This document shows positions 1 through 10,861 of a stretch of 64,000 nucleotides of DNA, in pieces. The stretch is from Acholoe squamosa. Lineage: Eukaryota > Annelida > Polychaeta > Phyllodocida > Polynoidae. The notes under the pieces were generated by a model. That model made no database searches and was not told the DNA's origin. It was given only the letters and a program-made list of their open reading frames with translations. Both the position numbers and the translations under genes were made by a program. Location: NCBI GenBank assembly GCA_949317995.1, contig OX439036.1, positions 89,007,920 through 89,071,919 on the forward strand, written 5' to 3'. Every line of letters starts with the position of its first letter. Position 1 is the stretch's first letter.

Positions 1-449
1 TGGAGCATGACATGCATGTCGCGAGGTGCAAAAGTGGAGATTGCAGAGAATTTTTGAATAAACTGTAAATCATACAGAAATTCTGAAAACCCTGCATATT
101 ATACAGCGCTGGAGATTAATTTAATATGAAATGAAGCACTTCATCTTGTTGGATTAAGGTGTTGGTTTTGATAGACGAAGAACCGAAGGGAGATGGAGGA
201 TCAGGCACCTTCTAAAAAAAGAAGAAGCTAGAGTGCAGGAGCAGCTGGGTTGAATACACTAATGTCCTATACTGTAGAAGGGAGCGTTGTATACCATATC
301 AAATGGTCTTAAGTGTCACCAGAGCATCGTTTATACCATATTCTCCTGTGTTGCCCAAACACTTGATATTCCTGCCTGTATAATCCCCACTTCAAAATGG
401 TTGCTGTCAGTGTCTTGACCTATTGCTCAATGACTTAATTTTATATAAA
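1..449. other. Unassigned sequence, no feature seen
   Basis: AT-rich sequence with no long open frame and no recognisable domain, RNA or terminal repeat. It ends where the first TAACTCGAAAAG-type repeat begins. Confidence 0.5.
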
Positions 450-1150
450 ATATAGGACAGCAATGTGCATTGCTTGTAACTCGAAAAGAAATAAAAAAAA
501 GGTCAGTAATGCAGGTAATGTTGTTTGTATCAGAGAATTTAAGGTAATTGCAGTTAGTTAGACTCTCTGCTGTCCCAAAGCTCTGACCCCTTTATACTTG
601 ATAGTCTTTTCCATTACATTGTTTCTTCAGAATTAAAATCAATAGCCTTGAGCATGTCTAGCTTGTGGTCTGACATCAGCACTCCCATTCACAGAGAGGA
701 ACCAACTCATAGCAGGTGTTAAGTAGTGTTATAGTCCTATACTTTCACAAGACATCTGCTTGGAGGACCAGATGCTACTCATCCAGTTTATTCGCACCAC
801 CAAGCCATTATTCGCATAACTCCCGCCAAAACTGCGCTATTTGCACCACATTGCCAAAAAAGGCGGGAAGGTTGATACATGGATCAACATCATATACCTT
901 CACCATTGGAGGCAAAAAGTGCCTTATGGCTGCCAACCAACTGACTGACAATTACTCAAAATTTAGAATAGTTGGTACCTTTTCCTGCAGGACCCCTACA
1001 TCTCCTCCTTTAAGGACACTACAAATTCAATAAGTAATTCTGCCTCTTATATATAAAATTTCCATCATTTTTTAAACTTATTTGCACCACCAGAATGACT
1101 AAAATTGAAAGGACCCTAGTTGTCTCCTATAACTCTTTTCGAGTTAACAA
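450..1150. mobile_element. TAACTCGAAAG-family non-autonomous DNA transposon, copy A
   Basis: The ends carry a 12-bp inverted repeat, TAACTCGAAAAG at 477-488 and CTTTTCGAGTTA at 1135-1146. The left end is preceded by a block (ATATAGGACAGCAAT, then a short palindrome) that recurs before copies B and C, so the element probably starts near 450. The interior from about 790 to 1120 is nearly the same as 59330-59690 in copy E, including runs of 'ATTCGCACCACC' and 'ACTCCCGCCAAAACTG'. The open frame at 716-1033 lies inside the repeat and resembles no protein I know. Superfamily is not assigned; target duplication is not resolved. Confidence 0.6.
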
Positions 1151-1824
1151 ATTCCTTAGCGTTTCAGCAATAATGTCACACTGTAATTATGATACATACT
1201 GTGCGGGCATTCTTTCAAGCAAGGGAGAGAATAAGAAAGTCAAAGCTGTGATGGTATAGGCTTTGTTGTCTAGTGCTTTTTATGGGAATGCTATCCCTAG
1301 CCGTCGGAGAAATAGCGATTTAATGGAAATTGAAATTCTGAAGTCAGTATGAAAGGGCCTATAGGATGTGCCTATAGAGCGAGCGAGATACAAAGTGTTG
1401 AGGTATAAAACATAGCTTTCGTTAACCATTTACAGACGAAATTATGTCCATTTGCTTGATGTTCATTCTTGATTATGGTGCACGGAGGCTACTCTCCAGC
1501 AATGGACATGTAGTTTTGAAATCCACTGATTTACGCTATTGAAATCCACTGATTTACGCCATTCAATATAGAAACCTGAGAGGTAAAGATATAGAAATTG
1601 CATCAAACATAGGAAAAGTAGCTTCCCTGTCTTCAAGGTTTAGGAGATACGTACTGCTATACCCAGAACAATGCACTCTCTCTAATTCAAGATGGAATCA
1701 ACAAATAGCTGCCAAAATGTTTTCCTCATCCCGAGGAGCTGGTACTAGAGGTGGATCAATTCAGCAGTTACAGCGCAATTGACAGTGAAGCTAGATTTCA
1801 GAATTTAACATCTGGGACCCTTGA
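1151..1824. other. Unassigned sequence with a short tandem duplication
   Basis: No gene recognised. A unit of about 22 bp (GAAATCCACTGATTTACGC) is present twice in tandem at about 1519-1560. Between 1290 and 1430 a broken frame can be read with several stops, but I recognise no protein family in it. Confidence 0.4.
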
Positions 1825-2030
1825 TTGGGGGTCCCCATGTCCCATGTCGATTTTAAGAAATGGCCATGTCATCATGTCGATTTTAAGAAATTGTCATGTC
1901 CCTTTGTCGATTTTAAGGAATGGTCATGTCCCTGTGTCGATTTTAATAAATTGGCCATGTCTCATGTCACTAAGCAAAAAAAAAAAACAACTCATGTCGC
2001 CATGTCGATTTTAGGGGTCTAGGGCCATAC
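1825..2030. repeat. 30-bp tandem array, CATGTCGATTTTAAG unit (copy 1)
   Basis: Four consecutive units of exactly 30 bp, each built on TGTCGATTTTAAGAAAT followed by GGCCATGTC or a close variant. The array is bounded by GGGGTCCCCATGTCCC on the left and GTCGATTTTAGGGGTCTAG on the right. The same borders flank the array at 61.48 kb. Because 30 is a multiple of three, two frames stay open through it (10-residue repeats), but nothing suggests it is translated. Confidence 0.8.
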
Positions 2031-2647
2031 ATCTATACGAACTACAGTAGTTTACATGCATGATGCGTGAATGTCACACAGATGGGTTTACCACACAATA
2101 ATGGCATGTAACTTACCTACCTATAGCTATTGGTGCACCATGATGACACGTACATTTACATGTGACAGTAAGCCTTAACCATTAAAAGGTAGCCTTAGGC
2201 AGAGGCTGTCTCAGCCATAGAGGGAGTACTCAAAGCAAGTTGTTGCCCCAGCTGATGGCTCTATCCTGGCTGTGTGACTGGCATGGGCCAAGCGTGGAGG
2301 AGGGGCCTGTAGCAGGGGGTCCTGGCAGGAGGAGGGGTGTTATTGATGGATGGTACAGGGGGCAATTTGGTGAGTTTCTGCTGCCATCACTCAGCATACA
2401 CCACACTCAGTGTGCCTCAATCTTACACCAACTACCTTCTTCACCTTACTCCCATCATTCCCTACCCTGTCTGCAAGAATTGGGTTATTGGTCTGGTAAG
2501 GTGTCTGGCAGCATATATTAATGTACAACGGTGAATTAATAAACATTTTTTCCTCTGCTATTCTCTCCAAGCCCGCTTTATTTTACTGCACTGGCCTGTA
2601 TTAAGGCACAAAGAGCTAGGTACAGATGGAATCAAGTCCATCTATCA
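2031..2647. other. Unassigned sequence
   Basis: No gene, RNA or repeat recognised. It contains a G/C-rich stretch around 2280-2340 and short open frames that overlap each other and resemble nothing I know. Confidence 0.4.
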
Positions 2648-3520
2648 AATATAGGACAGCATTTTGCAATGCAAGTAACTCGAAAGGGCACTTAATCTCT
2701 TCTTTTAGGTCCCTTTTGATACTAACCTCATGTTTTCTTCGAGCATTATCACTGTCCATGGTTAAGCCTATGGAAAATGCATCCATTATCGCTCATATGT
2801 TTCATTGGTGAACAACTCCTCTCTTGGCGAGTTAAGCATTGCAAAACAGCAGAAGGTCTTGTATGAAAATCCATATTAACCATAAAAACGCATGAGACAT
2901 TCTCCTCCATTTTCTTATAATCCAGCAGTTTGGATGGCACCGTGAGTTGATCGTCTCGCTGTCCGCCATTTTAGATTTTGATGTTCTGTGCGCATGCGCG
3001 ACCCCTCCTTGCCAGAAGTAGCATTTTTGACGGAGAAATGATATATTCTATCAATTTAACTTGAAATTAATGGCTTTTTTAATATAATCCATGCATCTTT
3101 GGCAATATCAAGCAAATTGAATCGAGTATACCCTAACTTTTTACTGTTATAACCCCACAAGTCAATCGTCTCGCTGTCCGCCATTTTGGATTTAGGTTCT
3201 ATCTGCACATGCCTGACCCAATTTCTATGGGTATTTGGGTCAATTTGCACCACCATGGCTTTGTGATGCGAATTAATGACAGGGCGAAGATGTAATTTTT
3301 TATATTTTTAATAAAACATATCAATTCAAATGATATGCTCTTGCCATTCTTTATAATATTTCTATATTATAACACTGAATAATTAAAAAAATTAATAACG
3401 ACCACTTTTACGACAATAGACACGTGCGCGTGGATCGCATTACAGCAAATTCATCAACATTCATCAATTATTTGCACCACTCGGGACCAAAAATGCGGGA
3501 AAATTTCGAGTTAATTTATC
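2648..3520. mobile_element. TAACTCGAAAG-family element, copy B
   Basis: Starts with the block ATATAGGACAGC and the terminal motif TAACTCGAAAGG at 2676-2687, and ends with TTTCGAGTTA at 3504-3513. It is collinear with copy C at 21.9 kb through shared blocks such as GGTTAAGCCT, CGCTGTCCGCCATTTT, CTCCTTGCCAGAAGTAGC and a late TCATCAATTATTTGCACCA. It is shorter than copy C near the right end, and the right terminus is less complete. No transposase frame is visible. The short minus-strand frames in it are repeat sequence. Confidence 0.65.
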
Positions 3521-5721
3521 AATGACCATGTTCACTTATTTCACTTCAGCTTTTTTTGTTGTTGCTCACAGTCGTCTCATTATACCCGTTATATTTTAGC
3601 CATCTCTTACTCAACCCATCGTCACATAAAGCATAGCCACTCATAACCTCATATCATACAGACTGCCAGCAATTTGCAGCAGAATTCCATCAATTGTGTG
3701 CCATCTGGCAGTGGATTGGATTGGTTTGTGTCAGTTGGCCATGGCTCAGTGCAGGTCCTATACATCTCCAGTCCCTCCATGTACAGTCCAGCATACCGAG
3801 AGGACGGGGTAGGGCCTGAGTCGGTCTTAAGGTCAATACAAAACTGTTCTAGTTGTGCTATACAGGGAAACAGGAGTATTCTACTCAGGAATTCCTATTT
3901 ATATTGCCATGGGGCTTGCCTACAATATCATATACAAAGGTAGTCTATACATGCCTCAGCTACGGACATAATGTCGTGAAACATTGCGACAATGTCTGAC
4001 AAAATCTCTTGTGATTTAAACAAGCATCTAGATTCTGTTCGCAGATCTGTTTATTTTGTCTTACCAATAATAGTTTTGAAATACTTAACATAATAGGTTG
4101 TACACACTGGATGAATAGCAAAGTTGTTGTTTTCAGGATTAAATAAGATCGCTCTTGAAGAATTTGGTAGGGAGCAATGGATGTCCCGTTCTAATCTAGT
4201 CTACTGTCTAGCATTGAGAACCATTCCATAGTGTTCTCGGGAATCAACCAAAACTGACATATATGACACACTATTCGCTACAATACTTGCATTTATGTGA
4301 GCAGTAACTAACACCTCAGTAGGCCAGATGTCACTATTCTATGGTGCAGTGCACATTATTGTGGACATTCAGGACATGATCACATATCCCTAGAGGTAAT
4401 CCAATACCCGGTGTAAGATTTCCCTATGGGTGGACATTATACAATGGGACAGCATATATGGAATACATAAAGCTAAAAATCGTGAGGGGGGGGGGATTCA
4501 GCATACCCTTCTTCAAAAGTTATGGATCAATATATTCATAAATTTGGTCAATTTCACCTTAATCTTGGGTCGATTTCCCTCGGAAATGGCTTGACGCTCA
4601 GTCTTGATAATGTCGCTTTGTATAATGAACTTCCTACTTTAATTTCATTCGTTATTGCATTATCTTACCATTCAGGATTAACTTACCGGTTACCATGGAT
4701 ACGGTGATGTAAACATGTGGTATTTGACATTGTGCACACACTGCCTAACCCAATAAGCTCCAGGACTCCACTACCCTTATGAAGAGGGTGATATATGACC
4801 CTATTCCCCTACCACTCACTGCCCACAATCCCTTCTGTTCCCATAACCACCCACATGCTCCTTCCTTTTTGAAGAAGGAGGCCATGAGGGCCTTAGACTA
4901 GAGGATGTGGCTTTACTCCTGAGTCCATGCATCTGAGTACTCCAGGTACTAGATTTCTGTGCTGAATAAAGCATTGGTTACTACCAAATCGGTCTTCTTC
5001 TGAGTTTCCCTGCGGAAACAGCAGCATAACGTTTACGTTCTCTGCACCTACTACTACATATGTTGGATTGGGGCAAGCAGCCCATGGGGCCTTCAGGACC
5101 CTTACCTTGTTCTGGAATAAGTCCGTACATATATGATAATCCATGGCTTATATGTGTCATAGACGTATAAGGGCGGATGTGGCAGCTGTTCCCACCAGGA
5201 CCTAAACCCTCAACCCAATCGATCGATTGCTTAGTCTCTTGGCTGGTATGCAGGCTGGCTAATCGAGCATGAAATAAGCTGTGGGTCTAACCTGTACATC
5301 ACTTAGCCTAGGAGGTGTGGGGATTAGTTCCTTGAGCTGCTAACAGGCGGGATTCAGTATTATATTTGTTAACACAGACACAGCGGCTTTGGGACACAGT
5401 CCTCACATATCGACAAATAATTGATTTAAGTCACCTTACCCTCATTCCATCTCCCTCTTCCTGACACAGTACCCCCTGTTCCTCTCTGTGGATTTTTACT
5501 TATAATGTTATATTGCCTTATACTAACAATCCTGTACTGCTCGACTTTGATGTCTTCTTATGGCTTCACTCATCTAGTTCGCTTAACCCTTCGTTTTGTT
5601 CTTCGTCTTTATGACACACACTTCCCTCACACAATTGACGTATCTCTTCTTGCTTACCCTCCCCTTCTACCCACCACCAGCCCATTCTGCTTTAATAAAA
5701 GGCAAAAATCATCCACCTAGG
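3521..5721. other. Unassigned intergenic sequence
   Basis: No gene, RNA gene or mobile-element boundary recognised in 2.2 kb. A run of about ten G occurs near 4486. A single GGTTACCATGG near 4687 recalls the X-box-like palindromes at 17.4 kb but stands alone. Several short open frames show no recognisable motif. Confidence 0.45.
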
Positions 5722-6320
5722 TGTATTGTATTGTAATTTCTTTTATTTATCCTGGAAGAATACATATCCAATTATAGAATGTATTTGCGTATTTTCCAGC
5801 CGTAGTAGTCATAAATTGATCCGTTAAGCGGGTTTTAAGTGACAAATGAATGTCACAGAAGATATGCAGTACTATGCAAAGGTTGCATAGTCCTGCATTT
5901 GGTTAGTAACTAATAATGTTTTGTTATTACATAATTTGAAAGAGATGAAAGATAATTATGATGCACTGAAATTTGAGGCTTGTTATACTAGTGTTTATAG
6001 TGCTGTGTTCTCTGGTGTTCCTAACAGCAGCCTCGATTAATAATACATTTAAAGGTCTGCAAAAAGCAGATAGAAAGAAAGGAGGGGAAAAGAATAAAGT
6101 AGAGAAATAGAAACATAAAAAGGACAGACAGGACAAACAATACATATAATAAAGGATTCATACCGGCCACATCAATGGCGGGTATGGATCATATGTGCAA
6201 AAAGGCCTAGATATTGCATTAAACTGAGAATCGATGTTAATTATAACAGACTTCATGTGTGTATGGTTTTACTTACCCACCCACCCAGGGAAGAGACACT
6301 ACGAGCTGCAGCCAGGGCAG

Positions 6321-9197
6321 CTATATATCTGGTAGATCATTGATCTTTTTGTCATATTCTTTTTTAAGCCATGATTTGAATTCCGACATAGTAATGTATT
6401 TTCTAACTGCCACATCTAAACGGTTCCATGTTGTGGATGTCCTATATATAAGACTTTTTCTAAAGGCAGGATTATATGCACGGGGTACTTTCATTAATCT
6501 GGCATCATGAGCTCTAGTTCTAATGGGTCTTAAATCTTGGTTAGTGGGAACAAGGGATTTTTTAAAACTATGTGATAAAAGATGTTGTTCCCTTCTATGC
6601 TTCAACAGATTTAAATCTGCTAGCTTTGAAAGCTTTTCATGATTCCTGGTCCCTTTCTTAAAGTAAACCGATCTTAATGCATTATTGACCAATGGCTGGA
6701 GGATGTCGAGGGTAGTATCGGGAGCAATGCTATATACCAGGTCACCATAGTCCAATACAGGCAGTAACATAGTTTTAACCACCTTAAGACTAACCTTTTC
6801 AGAAAAATTTGGCCGGACTTTTCTGAACAGAAAAAGTTTATGTTCAACATTCCTTTTCGTAATACCAATTTGCTTTTTGAGAGTCATCCTATTGTCTAGT
6901 GTGACCCCAAGGTAATTGTAGGTGGGTGCAAGGTCGATATAATCACCTCCCAACTTGAGCTTTGGCTTCAACAATCTCTTACCTAGGGCCCTAGTAGCAA
7001 AAGTGACAGCTTTAGTTTTTTTGGCATTTAATGACAACTTATTACTATCACACCATTTTTTGACTGATTTAAGCTCTTGGTTTATTATCAAACTGGTTTG
7101 ATGGTCATTTGGAGCATGTGGAATGTAAATGACTGTGTCGTCCGCATAATGCTGGACTTTTAGTGTATTGAGACATTGTCCGAAGTCATTAATGTACATT
7201 AAAAATAATAATGGGCCAAGGACAGAGCCCTGAGGGACACCACATGTAATGGGATGCACATCTGAAATGCAATTATTGGCTTTTGTCCTTTGTTTCCTAT
7301 TAGTGAGATAATTTCTGAAGAGGTTAACGGTATTGGTCTTAAAGCCAAGATGATGCAGTTTTTGGAAAAGAATGGAATGGTTTAAAGTATCAAATGCTTT
7401 TTTGAAATCAAGAAATATAGCAGTTGTACAGTGGTTATTGTTTAGATTTTGAAATATATTGTCTGTTAATTTTTCAAGACTATCAATGGTAGACCGTCCA
7501 GGTCTAAAGCCATCTTGGTTTTCGGATAAAAGGTCATAATTATTCAAGTAGTCGAGAGTCTGTTTGTGTATAATTTTTTCTAAAATCTTTGCTGGAAGTG
7601 GTAGAGTGGATATGGGTCTTAAGTTGTTAACATCTGTGGTGTCCCCCCCTTTTGGTAGTGGTGAGACGAGGGCTATCTTCCAACTGTCAGGAAACACTGA
7701 TGTTCTCAATGATAGATTTACAATATGTAGGAAGTGTTCTGGAAGCTCCAATAAAACATCTTTAAGGACTTGGGTTTTTATGTGCTCAACCCCAGAGGAT
7801 TTGCTAACATTGATTTTTCTAATATATGGTAACAGTTCCTCAATTCTAATAGGATGCAATTCAAAAGTTGGAGCAATGGCATCATTTAATGGTAACCATG
7901 GTTCCTGTAGGCCTGCAGCAAGTTTATCACCTATAGTGGCAAAGTGAGTATTGATATAACCTGCTGTGTTATCAGATGGGATATTAATATTATTCACCTT
8001 ATCTACCAAGCAAAAATGTGGGTTTCCAGCCTTAGGGTTTATAACCTTATTTATACTCGCCCAGTAAGCTTTAGGCTTGTCTTTATTACTTTCAACCTCA
8101 TTAAGATGAAATTCCTGCTTAGCTCTCTTACATTGGGCCCTGCATCTTTTCTTCAAATATTCAGCAATTCTAATGTCATCCAGATCTAAAGTCCTTTTGG
8201 ATTTTGCCACTGCTATATTTTTGTCCACAATATTCTGCAACAGGGCATCAGTAACCCAAGGTTTTTTCTGTTGTTTTATATTAAAATTCTTAATAGGGCA
8301 CATGTAATCCAATTGAGCTGTGATGTGTGTAATCAATATATCCCAAGCTGCTTGGGGGTTGTGGGTTGCCCAAAAACTACCCCAATTTAGGTTTTTTAGA
8401 CCAAGAATGAGATTATCCTTATCGTAGTTCATGTAGGATCTACCCGTAAATCTAAGCGGGATCTTTGGTACAGATATATGGCAGCGACTTACATAGATCA
8501 TCTCATGGTCACTGATTCCAATACTATGGGTACCAGAAGCAGTGATATGCTGGGAATTTGTAAAAATCAGGTCAATAGTAGTATGGTTCCCATTTAGATT
8601 GAAATGAGTGATATTTTTTATAAGCTGTTGCAGCCCATGTGCTGAGGTCATAGACCTTAACTTATCCTGTTCTGGGTTTGGAATTCTAAAATTAACATTA
8701 AAATCCCCAATCATGATGATTTCAGAATATTTATTATGATCTAAATCATCAATTTTTTCCCTTAATAATTTTATTGCCCTAGGGAGATCACTATCAGTGG
8801 GGGGTCTATATACATTTAACAGCATAATGGGTTTGGACATACCCTTGGATATGGTGAGCATCTGTAGTTCCAAGTCATTGTCATTATTGTCAAGAGTACC
8901 ATTAGCATAGCGACTGTAGGTGACGTCATCGCTTAAGTAAACCATGAGTCCACCACCAGTTTTGATTTCACCTTTATCATTAAGTGCCTGCCTATCATTG
9001 CGTATAAATTGATAACCTGGTACATCAATGTCTCCATCACGGATGTCTTTGTGATACCAAGTTTCAGAAAGTGTTAGACAGTCAATATGCATATCTTTTA
9101 TTTCCAAGAAAAATTGATGTCTATCATTAAATAGACTTCTGCAATTTTGATGTGCTATGTGTATACCACGGGAACCATTGAAATTAAGAGAAGACAT
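6321..9197 (-). CDS. LINE ORF2: AP-like endonuclease and reverse transcriptase
   Basis: A 958-residue intact frame encoding the replication protein of the retrotransposon. The apurinic/apyrimidinic-type endonuclease occupies roughly residues 10-240, with the expected series N18 (QNCRSL), E45 (LSETW), YRPP at 130-133, D165 and N167 in GDFN, D209 (TTIDLIF) and the closing SDH at 229-231. It would nick the target to prime reverse transcription. The reverse transcriptase runs from about 500 to 760: LRPIS near 526, GFRPGRST at 563-570, the first catalytic aspartate D597 in FLDFKKAFD, GVPQGSVLGPLL at 653-664 and YADD at 684-687. All catalytic residues I can check are present. About 200 residues follow, without an RNase H signature, as in CR1/L2-type elements. 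The chosen Met lies just before the endonuclease core, so the start is plausible. A short frame (9366-9184) overlaps it out of frame and is probably not translated. Confidence 0.95.
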   Translation of the reverse strand: MSSLNFNGSRGIHIAHQNCRSLFNDRHQFFLEIKDMHIDCLTLSETWYHKDIRDGDIDVPGYQFIRNDRQALNDKGEIKTGGGLMVYLSDDVTYSRYANGTLDNNDNDLELQMLTISKGMSKPIMLLNVYRPPTDSDLPRAIKLLREKIDDLDHNKYSEIIMIGDFNVNFRIPNPEQDKLRSMTSAHGLQQLIKNITHFNLNGNHTTIDLIFTNSQHITASGTHSIGISDHEMIYVSRCHISVPKIPLRFTGRSYMNYDKDNLILGLKNLNWGSFWATHNPQAAWDILITHITAQLDYMCPIKNFNIKQQKKPWVTDALLQNIVDKNIAVAKSKRTLDLDDIRIAEYLKKRCRAQCKRAKQEFHLNEVESNKDKPKAYWASINKVINPKAGNPHFCLVDKVNNINIPSDNTAGYINTHFATIGDKLAAGLQEPWLPLNDAIAPTFELHPIRIEELLPYIRKINVSKSSGVEHIKTQVLKDVLLELPEHFLHIVNLSLRTSVFPDSWKIALVSPLPKGGDTTDVNNLRPISTLPLPAKILEKIIHKQTLDYLNNYDLLSENQDGFRPGRSTIDSLEKLTDNIFQNLNNNHCTTAIFLDFKKAFDTLNHSILFQKLHHLGFKTNTVNLFRNYLTNRKQRTKANNCISDVHPITCGVPQGSVLGPLLFLMYINDFGQCLNTLKVQHYADDTVIYIPHAPNDHQTSLIINQELKSVKKWCDSNKLSLNAKKTKAVTFATRALGKRLLKPKLKLGGDYIDLAPTYNYLGVTLDNRMTLKKQIGITKRNVEHKLFLFRKVRPNFSEKVSLKVVKTMLLPVLDYGDLVYSIAPDTTLDILQPLVNNALRSVYFKKGTRNHEKLSKLADLNLLKHRREQHLLSHSFKKSLVPTNQDLRPIRTRAHDARLMKVPRAYNPAFRKSLIYRTSTTWNRLDVAVRKYITMSEFKSWLKKEYDKKINDLPDI

Positions 9198-10171
9198 AAT
9201 GGCTTGTACCCTTTACAGCCCTCAGTGACCCTGTTCCCATTGAGTTGGTGGGTGTTCTAACCATACACACAGACCCTGTGTTCCGATATAAGGTCCAAGC
9301 ATTTGCTAATTTAGCTACTCGGACCAACTTCAGAACCAAAAGTTTTATCTCAGTTTGTTTGTGCATCTCTAGAGAGTCGTGAGAAACAAGGAGAAAAACA
9401 CAATGTCCAGGAAATAATAATAAGCTGAGTAAACAAAACTACAAGCAAAGTCTAGGTAACAACATTGTAATATGTATTATCATAATCACATGTAAGCTGT
9501 ATATACCATGTGTCTATTTGGGTGACATGATAGTCACTCTAGACATTTATGGAGTAGGTCATCACCCATTCATCATATACAGTGCAGAACACCCAGTTGA
9601 GAGGGGGCCAGTGCCAGCAAGTATTCCCACCTCTTATGAACATTTCTAGGTCACAGGTATGAACAACAGTACACTTATTTTTACGATAAATTGACAAAAT
9701 TATATTGCGCAAAAAAGTTATGATATTGGCTGTATATTAAAAAGAGTTCATAATGTTGGCTATATAATGGCTATATGCAATAAAGTCAGTAACATTGTCT
9801 ATTGGTTTAAAATGGGTAAGTGCAGAGGTAATTTGGAATTTTGTATGGTTCTTTAGGTAGTCAGCACGAGCAAGTACCCCTACTGCTAGACTAAAGATCC
9901 ATAAACTCTATTAGTGGAAAATCAGGGGGCAGGCTGACTATATATAGACAATGGAATCCCATCACACACCACGAATAAGTAGCCCTGGTGGTTAAGGAAA
10001 AAACCATGGCCTATTTTGTTTAGACAAGATTTTATGTCACAACACATGTATACATGCGCTTAAGTAAACCCATGTACCCTTTGTTGTAATTAAAGATCAG
10101 GTTTGTTAATTTAGAAAAACGAAATTATGCCAGAATTGAATTAATGTAAAGGAGGAGTGCACATTACGTAT

Positions 10172-10402
10172 CTAGTTGTTGACGGAGATCCAGATATCTC
10201 TGTTTGTTGAGATGCATTGGGCAAATGCCGCCGCCCACTCATCTTTTATCTTCGCATCACCATGAACACCAGGAACAACTCTGACCCTTACAAAGACACA
10301 ATTTTCCAGTCCTGCTTCCTTCAAAATGTGCCTTATATGTTTCTCCAGTCCTCTACCTCTACTATCTGTTATAATTATAGCAGTGTACCAGCTTGTATCC
10401 AT
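10172..10402 (-). CDS. Short SGNH-hydrolase-like ORF between LINE ORF1 and ORF2
   Basis: A 76-residue frame lying 460 nt downstream of ORF1 within the LINE. After a short hydrophobic strand (YTAIIIT) it has DSRGRGLEKHI at about residues 13-23, which resembles block I of SGNH/GDSL-type esterases, where the serine follows an aspartate at the end of a beta strand. A second strand-like segment (CVFVRVRVVPG) follows, as in the alpha/beta fold. The later SGNH blocks with the catalytic Asp-His pair are absent, so this is probably the N-terminal remnant of a full hydrolase domain or an ORF cut by mutation. Esterase-like domains are known in ORF1 proteins of some CR1/L2-type LINEs, which fits the setting. 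An alternative is chance resemblance in a spacer ORF. Confidence 0.45.
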   Translation of the reverse strand: MDTSWYTAIIITDSRGRGLEKHIRHILKEAGLENCVFVRVRVVPGVHGDAKIKDEWAAAFAQCISTNRDIWISVNN

Positions 10403-10861
10403 AGTGGTATAGTGTGTAGATATTGAGGAGTCAGTAGTATATAGTAGCAGGATGGTGTGCAGAATGTATATCTATAGAAATAGAAATTGTGTGTTTGGTA
10501 TGTCTATAGGCAGGCACAGTTGACATAGTCTAGTGAGAATAAAGAGTTATGTACAGTGCACATAGCCTTCTAACTACCATGTCCTAGTCAGGGGGAGTTA
10601 TCAGTGTAGTGCTACAGGTCAGTTGGAGTTGGACATGGGTGGGTGATTACTAAGGCACAGAAGGTGGTGAGTGTATGTAATGAGGGGTGTCAAGTGTGGT
10701 ATACTGGCCCCTGGTGTGGGTGGTGCCTGCTGACTTGGTAGTGGTGATAATGCATACCTAGTGTACTATAGTTCATTTCTAACAAGTTGGCAAATAAGTC
10801 AGAACTCAAGTAAATAGAGCCTAATTTGTAATCATTTTAGGCAATGCAATATTTTCTTGTT

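Noticed and set aside
716-1033. Open frame shared between two copies of one repeat (also 59291-59575), with similar predicted peptides.
   Set aside because: The similarity is at DNA level across the whole repeat, the frame extends to different ends in the two copies, and no family resemblance is seen.
1290-1430. Possible decayed transposase or RT remnant.
   Set aside because: A reading with several stops can be made but no motif supports any family.
1825-2022. In-frame 10-residue peptide repeats over the 30-bp array.
   Set aside because: Any 30-bp array keeps open frames; two phases are open at once and the second copy at 61.5 kb does not preserve unit length.
9184-9366. 60-residue frame overlapping the start of LINE ORF2.
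   Set aside because: Out of frame with ORF2, no recognised domain, and ORF2 has its own well-placed start.
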